Shown here one piece after another: positions 6,896 through 12,928 of a DNA stretch of 12,928 bases (position 1 is its first letter; each line of letters opens with the position of its first letter). A program made the position numbers and the translations under genes. The DNA is from Pseudomonadota bacterium (GTDB lineage Bacteria; Pseudomonadota; Alphaproteobacteria; Paracaedibacterales; CAIULA01). Location of the stretch: the NCBI GenBank assembly GCA_021804455.1, contig JAJZHT010000018.1, positions 1-12,928 on the forward strand, written 5' to 3'. The notes beneath the pieces were generated by a model. The model was not told where the DNA came from. It saw nothing but the letters and a program-made list of their open reading frames with translations, and did no database searches.

Positions 6896-9388
6896 ATGAT
6901 TGTAGTCAACAATCCAGTTGAAAAGACACCCTTATCTCCTGTTATCCACGAGTGTCTGCAAACGTTAGGAGCTGACACTCAAGATTTAGACAAAAGTTTT
7001 TCCTTTGAGAGCTGGACGCGCTGGGGGAAGAATAACCGTTATACGGCTAAACTGATTCGTGGCAGGAGGGGCAATGAAGGGATTGTGTTTCAAGATTTTG
7101 CTTCTTGTGATAAACCCAAAATTGCTTTCTTTCAAGAGGTTCCAGACTTATCTGACGAAGAGATCAACCATCGCAAGACGCTGACAGAACAAGCGTATCA
7201 AGAAGCCGTTGCCGAAATGCAACGAAAGCAAGAAGAAGCCGCCATCCTGGCTAATCATCTTTGGCAAGAAGCTTCTCAAGAAGGACACTCCAACTATTTA
7301 AAACAAAAGCAGGTTTTATCCTATGGTCTGCGTTTTAGCGCCGATCGGTATGGGCGTTTCTTGGTTATCCCCTTATACGATACCCAGGGTAAACTTTGGA
7401 ATGTGCAAAAGATTTATGATCCCCAGCCTGATCCGTCTAATCATAAATGGTTTTTAACGGGAGGACGGAAAAAGGGTTGCTTTTATGTTCTGGGCCATCC
7501 TCTCCGTCAGGAATCGGTGGGTAATCCTTATCTTATTTGTGAGGGATACGCGACAGGCGCCAGTCTTCATGCAGCGACGGGCCTATCGGTGGTGGTTGCT
7601 TTCGATGCTAATAATCTTGACCCTGTGCTGGCTTCCCTTCAAGAGGCTTTGCCCAGTTTAGAAGTTATGATTGCGGCTGATAATGACCAATGGCACGCAA
7701 AGGGTGTCAACAAAGGTTTAGAAGAAGCCCAAAAAGCGGCTTCTGTGTTTGGCTGCTCTGTCATCTATCCAACCTTTAAGGCTGAGCATCATGTTTTAAA
7801 ACCGACAGACTTTAATGATCTCCACTGTCTTGAAGGCTTAGAGGCGGTTCAAAACCAAGTTAAACTTGCAAGACACAAGGACGTTTGGCATAATCCCCAA
7901 ACAATTCATCATGACCTTTTACCTGTCGAACCACTACCGTTGGCCATGGTACCGGAATCCTTAAAACTCTGGTTACAGGATATTTCTTACAGGATGCAAT
8001 GCCCTTTAGAACAGGCGGCTATTCCAGCGTTAGTTATGATAGGCAGTGTGATAGGAGCGGGTTGTTCAATCCGACCCAAGCGTCATGATTCTTGGATGAT
8101 TGTTCCAAACCTTTGGGGCGGGATTATTGGTCCTCCTAGCAGCTTAAAGTCCCCTGCGCTTGCTGAAACTCTGAGTCCTCTGGTTCATTTAGAAAAAGAA
8201 GCACGAGAAGAGTTTCAAGCTGAACAAGAAAATTATCTCCGTACTCTAGAAGCCTATAAAATTATGAAGGACGCCAAAGTCTCGCAGATTAAAAGCGGTC
8301 TTAAATCAAGCCAGGGCAGTTTATCCTATGACATAATTGCAGGAGAAATGAATCAGCTTGAGATCCCTGAAGAACCCAGTTGTCGGCGTTTTAAGACCAA
8401 CGATACCACGATTGAGAAGATGACGGAACTGTTAGAGCAAAACCCGCGAGGTTTGATGCTTTTTCGGGATGAGTTGATGGGGTTATTAACCATGTGGGAT
8501 CGTCAAGGTCGTGAAGCCGATCGGGCTTTTTACTTGGAAGCATGGAATGGATATGGTTCTCATACAACCGATCGTATTGAAAGAGGAACCACCCACTGTG
8601 ATCATATGTGTGTGTCAATTATGGGCGGGACACAACCCACCAAAATACTGCGTTATCTGCAAAAAGCGATTCGTGGCATCGACAATGATGGCTTGGTTCA
8701 GCGTTTTCAACTTTTTGTTTATCCTGATGACCACAAAAATTGGAAGCTGGTTGATCACTATCCTGATCAAGCGGCAAAACAGAAAGTTTTTCAAATTGTT
8801 AAGACGATTAGCGAGATGGACTTTATACATCAGGGAGCTTATCAAGAGGAAGAAAAGGGTATCCCTTATTATCGGTTTTCTCAAGAGGCGCAAGAGCTTT
8901 TTTATGAGTGGCTAACAGAGCTTGAAACGGTCAAACTTCGTGGTTCTGAAGACCCTATTCTTGTGGAACATTTAGCAAAATACCGAAAACTCATGCCGGC
9001 GCTGGCTTTGATTTTTCATGTTATTGAGGTAGCTAATGGCACAGCTGACGGGGATGTCTCGCTAGAAGCAGCCCAAAAAGCAGCGGCCTGGTGTGATTTT
9101 CTCGAACTCCATGCCAAGCGCATCTATGGTATGGCACGGAACATCACGCTTTCTGCAGCCGCCATCCTGTTTAAAAACCTTAAGCAACATAAGTTAGAAA
9201 ACGGGTTTACCGTGCGTGATGTTTATAGGAAAGAGTGGAGTCTTTTATCGGATAAAGAAGTGGCTCAGGATGCTTGTGACGAACTGGTTCATCTTGGATG
9301 GTTAAAGGAAATTGTTACCGAGACGGCGGTTGGCCAAAAAGGAAAAGTTACTTATAAAATTAATCCCAAGATAGGAGCTAAGCTATGA
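6896..9388 (+). CDS. Primase-helicase: Toprim domain plus DUF3987 P-loop domain
   Basis: This 830-residue protein is probably the replication initiator/primase-helicase of the element. The N-terminal ~150 residues include a K/E/Q-rich helical stretch (about 95-130). Next comes a TraC-like primase region (FLVIPLYDTQGKLWNVQKI). The Toprim domain (about 205-290) has the catalytic E216 in LICEGYATGAS and the acidic D262-N-D264 in MIAADNDQ. The C-terminal half is DUF3987-like: a Walker A-like loop GPPSSLKSP (412-420, K418), a Walker B-like LMLFRDELMGLL (D525, E526) and a sensor-like SIMGGTQP. A zinc-finger motif is not seen. Shine-Dalgarno AAGGAAAG lies at 6882-6889. The stop overlaps the polymerase start by four bases (ATGA). 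Domain calls come from motifs; the replication role is inferred from them and from the polymerase next door. Confidence 0.87.
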   Translation: MIVVNNPVEKTPLSPVIHECLQTLGADTQDLDKSFSFESWTRWGKNNRYTAKLIRGRRGNEGIVFQDFASCDKPKIAFFQEVPDLSDEEINHRKTLTEQAYQEAVAEMQRKQEEAAILANHLWQEASQEGHSNYLKQKQVLSYGLRFSADRYGRFLVIPLYDTQGKLWNVQKIYDPQPDPSNHKWFLTGGRKKGCFYVLGHPLRQESVGNPYLICEGYATGASLHAATGLSVVVAFDANNLDPVLASLQEALPSLEVMIAADNDQWHAKGVNKGLEEAQKAASVFGCSVIYPTFKAEHHVLKPTDFNDLHCLEGLEAVQNQVKLARHKDVWHNPQTIHHDLLPVEPLPLAMVPESLKLWLQDISYRMQCPLEQAAIPALVMIGSVIGAGCSIRPKRHDSWMIVPNLWGGIIGPPSSLKSPALAETLSPLVHLEKEAREEFQAEQENYLRTLEAYKIMKDAKVSQIKSGLKSSQGSLSYDIIAGEMNQLEIPEEPSCRRFKTNDTTIEKMTELLEQNPRGLMLFRDELMGLLTMWDRQGREADRAFYLEAWNGYGSHTTDRIERGTTHCDHMCVSIMGGTQPTKILRYLQKAIRGIDNDGLVQRFQLFVYPDDHKNWKLVDHYPDQAAKQKVFQIVKTISEMDFIHQGAYQEEEKGIPYYRFSQEAQELFYEWLTELETVKLRGSEDPILVEHLAKYRKLMPALALIFHVIEVANGTADGDVSLEAAQKAAAWCDFLELHAKRIYGMARNITLSAAAILFKNLKQHKLENGFTVRDVYRKEWSLLSDKEVAQDACDELVHLGWLKEIVTETAVGQKGKVTYKINPKIGAKL

Positions 9389-11550
9389 GTCGGTGGTTAG
9401 CAGAATTTAAACGTAAAACAGATACCAGCCCCACAATGTCGGGAATGTCGGTGTATGACCTAAGCCTTTTAGGAAAAAATACAGCTCTCCAGAAACAAGG
9501 TGGGCGTTTGGGGGCTGATAGGGATAAGGGCGACCAAGAGATCACCTTAAAGGATTTTAGGAATGATCTTGAAAAGATTTTTAACGCCATGAGCGCCTTT
9601 TTACAAAAATATCAACCTCAGGCTTCTCTTATCATTCCTAAAAAAGATACTATCGATCAGACAGCAGAAGCAGCTCTGGCAAACAAGTTTTTGAGTGGCT
9701 TGCAGGAGGAATTGCCTTATAGAAAGGAATCTGAAACGTTGCCTGCTCTCGTTGCTTCACTGACTCTTTCCCCTCCTATGAAGAGTGCCTACAAGCTTAT
9801 AACCAACCTTAGCGAAGCCCACGTTATTCTGGCTGATTTAGTCGCCAAGGGAGAGCTTGTAGGATTGGATATAGAAACCACGGGGTTATTTCCGCATGAA
9901 GGGGCTAAGGCACGTTTGTTGCAGCTGTCGCCTCAGGAAGGTCCGGTTTATATTATTGATTTATTTGAGGTAGGGGGACTGGCTGCTCTTCAAGAACCTT
10001 TGTCCCACCTCAAGGCGGTGGCCCATAACGCGGTGTTTGAGATGAAGTTTTTTAAAGCAGAAGGGATTGACTTAACCTTGGATTGTACCCTGTTAGCTCA
10101 TCATGCGTTGACAGGCGAGATGAGCAAACTGTCAGACTTATGTCAGCACTATTTAGGTATTGAGCTGGATAAAACCCTCCAAACGTCAAACTGGCAAGGA
10201 GATTTAACATCTGACCAACTCCAGTATGCCGCTGCCGATGCTTTTTATACCCATCTTCTGTTTGATAAGCTTTGGCCCCTAATCCAGAAGCAAGGATCAG
10301 AACGTGTCTATCAGGTTTGTAAGCAAGCGCAACCTGCGGCAGCCTTGATGGAATTAACCGGCATGCCATTTGACGCAAAAGAGCATCAAACGCTTTTAGA
10401 TCATTTGATTGAGGAACGGGACGCTTACCAAACCAAGCTCCGTGACCATCTCGGGGACATCAATGTCAATTCCAGCAAACAACTGGGTATCTGGCTAAGC
10501 TCGGTTCTAGAAAGGTCTGGCAAGGCTTCCTTGAAACAGTGGCCCCGAACGGCGACAGGTCAGTTGGCAACATCAGAGAAAGATTTTAAGAAAGGCTTAT
10601 TGCTTCTTCCTCAAACTGAACAAGCTTTGATCAAAGATTGCTTTTTACCCTATAAAGCTTTGGAAAAACAAGTCAGCTCTTTTGGCGAAGGATTAGCCCA
10701 GTCTGTTTCTCCAGCCACCGGACGGATTCATGCCAGTTTCAAGATGACAGGCACACGGACAGGGCGGTTTTCGTGTAGCAGACCGAATCTCCAACAAATT
10801 CCAAGAAACAAAGTGTTTCGGGGTTTATTTAAGGCGCCTCAGGGCTGCACCTTGGTGATTGCTGACTATTCGCAGATGGAACTACGGGTGGCAGCGATTG
10901 TGGCCAAAGAAACAAAACTTCTCGAAGCTTACGAACAAGGCCAAGATACCCATGCCTTGACCGCGGGTATGTTGCTCAAGAAGAACCCTGAAGAGGTGAC
11001 GAAACAAGAGCGGCAACTGGCCAAAGCCGTGAACTTTGGTTTGTTATATGGTCAAGGAGCCAAAGGGTTAAAAGACTATGCTGCAAGCAGCTATGGAGTT
11101 GAGATCACAGAAGCTGAGGCCAAGGCTTATCGTGAAGCTTGGTTTGCAACCTATCCTGCTTTTGCGGCTTGGCATCGGTTGGAAGGGTTCAACAGCAAGA
11201 TGAGAATGCAGGTCACCACCCCTTTAGGACGTACCCGCAGGTTTTCTGGTGCTGACACAGGAGATACTTACAGCGCCACCAAAGCTTATAATACTCCGAT
11301 TCAAGGAGGGGCTGCGGAAGTCATGTTAGCAGCTTTAAACAAACTGCCTCACCTGTTGGAAAACTTTGACGCTCAACCTCTGGCTGTTATCCATGATGAA
11401 GTCATTGTAGAAGCTTCTGTAGCGGATGCCCCCCAAGTTGCCCAAGCCCTTGAACTGGCGATGATCCAAGGCATGCTCGATGTTTTCCCAGAAGCGTGTA
11501 CGCGGGGTCTGGTTGAAGCTACCATTGCCCCATCCTGGGCGGAAAAGTAA
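9385..11550 (+). CDS. Family-A DNA polymerase (Pol I-like) with 3'-5' exonuclease domain, no 5' nuclease
   Basis: This 721-residue enzyme should copy DNA with proofreading. Residues 1-135 are a non-conserved extension. The DnaQ-like exonuclease follows, with Exo I LDIETTG (D162, E164), Exo II AHNAVFEMKF (E219 where Asp is usual), D233 in LDCTLLAHH and Exo III YAAADAFYTH (D285). The polymerase domain has TGRFSCSRPNLQQIP, motif A ADYSQMELR (D494, E499), motif B RQLAKAVNFGLLYG (R543, K547, F551, Y555) and motif C HDEV (D671). All expected polymerase catalytic residues are present. It is shorter than cellular Pol I because the 5'-nuclease domain is absent, as in phage-type and mobile-element enzymes. 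The ATGA overlap with the primase-helicase implies translational coupling, so this is more likely an element replicase than the host repair enzyme. Confidence 0.96.
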   Translation: MSRWLAEFKRKTDTSPTMSGMSVYDLSLLGKNTALQKQGGRLGADRDKGDQEITLKDFRNDLEKIFNAMSAFLQKYQPQASLIIPKKDTIDQTAEAALANKFLSGLQEELPYRKESETLPALVASLTLSPPMKSAYKLITNLSEAHVILADLVAKGELVGLDIETTGLFPHEGAKARLLQLSPQEGPVYIIDLFEVGGLAALQEPLSHLKAVAHNAVFEMKFFKAEGIDLTLDCTLLAHHALTGEMSKLSDLCQHYLGIELDKTLQTSNWQGDLTSDQLQYAAADAFYTHLLFDKLWPLIQKQGSERVYQVCKQAQPAAALMELTGMPFDAKEHQTLLDHLIEERDAYQTKLRDHLGDINVNSSKQLGIWLSSVLERSGKASLKQWPRTATGQLATSEKDFKKGLLLLPQTEQALIKDCFLPYKALEKQVSSFGEGLAQSVSPATGRIHASFKMTGTRTGRFSCSRPNLQQIPRNKVFRGLFKAPQGCTLVIADYSQMELRVAAIVAKETKLLEAYEQGQDTHALTAGMLLKKNPEEVTKQERQLAKAVNFGLLYGQGAKGLKDYAASSYGVEITEAEAKAYREAWFATYPAFAAWHRLEGFNSKMRMQVTTPLGRTRRFSGADTGDTYSATKAYNTPIQGGAAEVMLAALNKLPHLLENFDAQPLAVIHDEVIVEASVADAPQVAQALELAMIQGMLDVFPEACTRGLVEATIAPSWAEK
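9431..9452 (-). repeat. 22-bp sequence repeated in inverse orientation at 12587-12608
   Basis: Inside the polymerase's N-terminal extension, encoding roughly TMSGMSV, lies a 22-bp stretch whose reverse complement is found exactly at 12587-12608. The core on this strand contains ATGTCGGGAATGTCGG, a 9-bp-period near-tandem repeat. Its function is unknown. Confidence 0.8.
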
Positions 11551-11698
11551 AGCTTCCCGCTGTTTCATGACACGGACAGAAGATTATGAAGGGATAGGTA
11601 GTGTGTTAATGAAGAATCTGCCTTTCTCCTCGAGGTCCACCCCTAAGAGTCTTCAAGGGGGCAGTGGGTAAGAATTTCTCCAAGAACCTAAGAATCTG

Positions 11699-11741
11699 TG
11701 CCAGGAATCTAAGAATGCAGAGAAATGTTGGATTCCTGGCA
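11699..11741. repeat. Long inverted repeat (14-bp stem, 15-base loop)
   Basis: TGCCAGGAATCTAA (11699-11712) pairs with TTGGATTCCTGGCA (11728-11741) through 13 Watson-Crick pairs and one T-G wobble. It lies about 150 bases after the polymerase stop and 138 bases before the DUF5681 gene. There is no T-run on either side. It could be a protein or primase recognition site, a cis replication region or an RNA processing structure. Confidence 0.75.
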
Positions 11742-11865
11742 TTCCTAAGTCTCCCGAACTCAAGAAAACCAAGTCCCAGTAAGGGTTTTAAGGGGCTTTG
11801 AGGGGTTGGAAAGCTTGACTTTTCCATCAAAACAGCCCGGGGTGGGTCTTGTTAAGTGATTTTTT

Positions 11866-11871
11866 AGGGAG
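11866..11871 (+). promoter_or_regulatory. Ribosome binding site fixing the DUF5681 gene start
   Basis: AGGGAG lies 7 bases before the ATG at 11879. An in-frame TTG at 11849 would add ten residues but has no such site, so the ATG is preferred. Confidence 0.65.
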
Positions 11872-11878
11872 AAAAAGG

Positions 11879-12256
11879 ATGGTTTTTAAGCCTGGAAAGA
11901 GCGGAAACCCTTGTGGACGACCAAAAAAGAGAGTCTCGAAGTCTTTTGATTTACAATCGTTTATCAAAGAACATCAACACGATATCAATAAAGTTGGCAA
12001 GATTATTCTTGAGCAAGCCCTAAAGCATGAAGAGCCATGGGCGATGAAGCTGTGCCTGGAGCCTTTTGATCCCAAACCCCAAACTTCTGTGACCATCAGC
12101 CAGGAAGAAGGCCAAGAGGTCACCATGACGCTCCAGGGTTTGACGCAAACCTTAAGCCCTGAGGATCAGCAAACGTTTCTTAAATTATGGATGAAGAGTC
12201 AAAGAGGCGTCCCTGCGTTTGCCTATCCTCTAGGGGAAGACACGATCAAACAGTAG
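11879..12256 (+). CDS. DUF5681-type protein (phage/mobile-element associated, unknown function)
   Basis: The 125-residue protein starts MVFKPGKSGNPCGRPKKRVS, a close fit to the KPGQSGNPxGRPK motif that defines DUF5681 at the N-terminus. Family members often lie just before phage terminase genes. The rest (about residues 25-125) is a helical region followed by a polar C-terminus and has no catalytic motif I recognise. No terminase or other packaging gene follows in the window, so it may be a small-terminase-like or DNA-binding remnant, or an independent regulator. The start is set by AGGGAG 7 bases upstream of ATG. It lies about 330 bases beyond the polymerase and may have its own transcript. 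Confidence 0.8.
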   Translation: MVFKPGKSGNPCGRPKKRVSKSFDLQSFIKEHQHDINKVGKIILEQALKHEEPWAMKLCLEPFDPKPQTSVTISQEEGQEVTMTLQGLTQTLSPEDQQTFLKLWMKSQRGVPAFAYPLGEDTIKQ

Positions 12257-12287
12257 AGGGTCACGGTCAAATAGGGTCTTAGGGAAC

Positions 12288-12331
12288 CTTTGAGGCAGGA
12301 TAGAGGTAGAATAATACCCTATGCCTCAGGG
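12288..12331 (+). terminator. Imperfect stem-loop after the DUF5681 gene, possible terminator
   Basis: TGAGGCA (12291-12297) pairs with TGCCTCA (12322-12328). The inner arm TAG-a-GGTA (12301-12308) pairs with TACCCTA (12315-12321) around a 6-base loop GAATAA. It begins 32 bases after the stop codon. No U-tract follows, so termination is only a guess; it could instead protect the transcript end. Confidence 0.3.
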
Positions 12332-12436
12332 ACTTTGGCTGTCAGTATTGATTAAGAGCCTATGGTCGTATGATCAACTGTCTGAAGGTCTGGGTTTTTC
12401 TTACTAATCTTCACTTCCTTAACCCTGCCAAAAACA

Positions 12437-12484
12437 CCCCCCAGAACCTCAAAAAATGACCCTGGGGGGGCGGAGGGGGAGGGG
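12437..12484. repeat. CCCCCCAG/CTGGGGGG inverted repeat fused to a G-rich block
   Basis: CCCCCCAG (12437-12444) and CTGGGGGG (12462-12469) form an 8-bp stem over 17 bases. The plus strand then has G-runs of 7, 5 and 4 (12464-12484), enough to consider a G-quadruplex. Read on the minus strand, the hairpin is followed by TGTTTTTGG, a poor terminator-like tail, but no minus-strand gene leads into it. Confidence 0.45.
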
Positions 12485-12586
12485 ATCAAGCCCTTGGATA
12501 GCCTAGGTCTAAGAATCCTACTCCAGTCCTCGGTCTGCACTTGTTATCAAACTTAGCCAATTTTCTTAAAAGATCTAGGTTAGTGT

Positions 12587-12608
12587 ACCGACATTCCCGA
12601 CATTGTGG
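12587..12608 (+). repeat. Second copy (inverted) of the 22-bp repeat, with internal CCGACATT tandem
   Basis: CCGACATT occurs at 12588-12595 and again at 12597-12604, a 9-bp period. The surrounding 22 bases are the exact reverse complement of 9431-9452 in the polymerase gene. Here the sequence is not in a supported gene. Confidence 0.8.
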
Positions 12609-12776
12609 AACACCGGATGGTATGAGTCCTTATATGGGGAAGGTTCTTCTTATATCAAACCAATTTAAATTGATAGCGTTATATCTTGATGGTTGTATGG
12701 ATACCTGTTTTTCTCCTTTTAGACGAAATATCCCCTTTTTTCTGTTTGAGTAAAAACTGTAAAAGGCGGTTTGTTG

Positions 12777-12797
12777 CCATTAAGGCTTCCTTAATGG
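12777..12797 (+). promoter_or_regulatory. Perfect palindrome/hairpin just upstream of the signal-peptide gene
   Basis: Arms CCATTAAGG and CCTTAATGG (9 bp each) enclose CTT. It ends 11 bases before the start codon and overlaps the only Shine-Dalgarno-like bases (GGGA, 12796-12799). It could be an operator, or an RNA hairpin limiting ribosome access. Confidence 0.55.
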
Positions 12798-12808
12798 GAT
12801 AGACAAGA

Positions 12809-12928
12809 ATGCACTTTCCTTTTAAACGCCCCCTCAGTTATCTCGTCCTCTTCAGCTTTTTCTTCCAAACGCTTTGGCCGAGTACAGTCTTGGCCTTTTA
12901 CCCGGGGCGAGCCATTTGGAAAGATCAT
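12809..12928 (+). CDS. N-terminus of an exported protein of unknown function (partial)
   Basis: Forty codons are open to the window edge. The N-terminus MHFPFKRPLSYLVLFSFFFQ has the shape of a signal peptide: a basic start, a hydrophobic core (LVLFSFFFQTLW) and a likely signal peptidase I site at STVLA, followed by FYPGRAIWKDH. The product should be secreted to or across the inner membrane. The start is chosen because an in-frame TAA lies a few codons upstream. Expression may be controlled by the 21-bp palindrome that ends 11 bases before the ATG. The mature protein cannot be identified from the few residues available. Confidence 0.6.
   Translation, partial: MHFPFKRPLSYLVLFSFFFQTLWPSTVLAFYPGRAIWKDH

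Larger units (their letters stand above)
11551..11878. other. Non-coding gap between polymerase and DUF5681 genes, with stem-loops
   Basis: No convincing gene is seen. It holds a smaller possible stem-loop at 11640-11660 (CCCCTAAG with CTT and AGGGG) and the strong hairpin at 11699-11741. CTAAGAAT occurs at 11688 and 11709, with another copy at 12509. G-rich tracts lie at 11770-11808. No U-tract follows either hairpin, so neither is a standard intrinsic terminator. Confidence 0.5.
12257..12808. other. Non-coding stretch of about 550 bases with structured elements
   Basis: No convincing gene is seen. Contents in order: an imperfect stem-loop at 12288-12331, a C-run/G-run inverted repeat with a G-rich block at 12437-12484, a CTAAGAATC copy at 12509-12517, the 22-bp repeat copy at 12587-12608 and a strong palindrome at 12777-12797. 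A weak 70-codon frame from a TTG at 12541 crosses the repeat but has no supporting features. Confidence 0.5.

Noticed and set aside
6938-6950. DnaA-box-like TTATCCACG near the primase-helicase start
   Set aside because: A single imperfect box inside coding sequence, with no cluster; not enough for an origin call.
8391-8915. Frames on both strands inside the primase-helicase gene
   Set aside because: The DUF3987 Walker-type motifs are read in the main frame; the others have no motif support.
11606-11830. 74-codon minus-strand frame in the polymerase-DUF5681 gap
   Set aside because: It only reads through G-rich tracts and the hairpin; low-complexity L/F/R/P composition, no start signal.
12352-12540. 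62-codon minus-strand frame
   Set aside because: It is the translation of the C-run/G-run block and lacks a ribosome binding site.
12541-12753. 70-codon plus-strand frame starting at TTG
   Set aside because: No Shine-Dalgarno, no recognisable domain, odd composition, and it runs through the 22-bp repeat; treated as non-coding.
1-12928. CRISPR array, toxin-antitoxin pair, restriction system or retron
   Set aside because: No regularly spaced repeat array and no signature proteins (Cas, nuclease-methylase, reverse transcriptase, recognised toxin) are visible on either strand.

Overview
The window looks like a piece of a proteobacterial chromosome with moderate to low GC, most likely from an alphaproteobacterium. 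The RND efflux pair has the 'GLITLIGLITKHGIL' type of transmembrane signature, the tRNAs carry encoded CCA ends, and the accessory cargo is phage- or island-like. An intracellular or amoeba-associated alphaproteobacterial lineage is possible, but this is inference from base composition and gene style, not from a marker gene.

Region 1 (1-4440, minus strand) is a conserved-type operon: a periplasmic adaptor (membrane fusion protein) followed 22 bases later by a large RND inner-membrane permease that runs off the left edge of the window. Region 2 (4480-4740, plus strand) holds tRNA-Lys(TTT) and tRNA-Thr(TGT) behind a reasonable sigma-70-type promoter.

Region 3 (4741-6330) starts exactly at the CCA end of tRNA-Thr. 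It has two GGGTATAC repeats one helical turn apart and several GGCTAAA repeats, which look like the attachment region of a tRNA-targeting integrative element. No integrase gene is visible. An IS630-family insertion sequence with 26-bp inverted repeats and a split transposase follows. Beyond it is an AT-rich control region with a tandem repeat, two palindromes and a promoter.

Region 4 (6331-12256, plus strand) is the element's gene module: an AlpA/excisionase-type HTH protein, a small and possibly frameshifted unknown gene, an 830-residue Toprim plus DUF3987 primase-helicase, a translationally coupled 721-residue family-A DNA polymerase with a proofreading domain but no 5'-nuclease domain, and a DUF5681-type protein of the kind found beside phage terminases. 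Together they suggest a compact integrative element, satellite-phage- or plasmid-like, that supplies its own DNA synthesis machinery.

Region 5 (12257-12928) is mostly non-coding, with hairpins, a G-rich block and a short sequence that is an exact 22-bp inverted match to a site inside the polymerase gene. It ends with a strong palindrome just before the start of a gene for a signal-peptide-bearing protein that is cut by the window edge.
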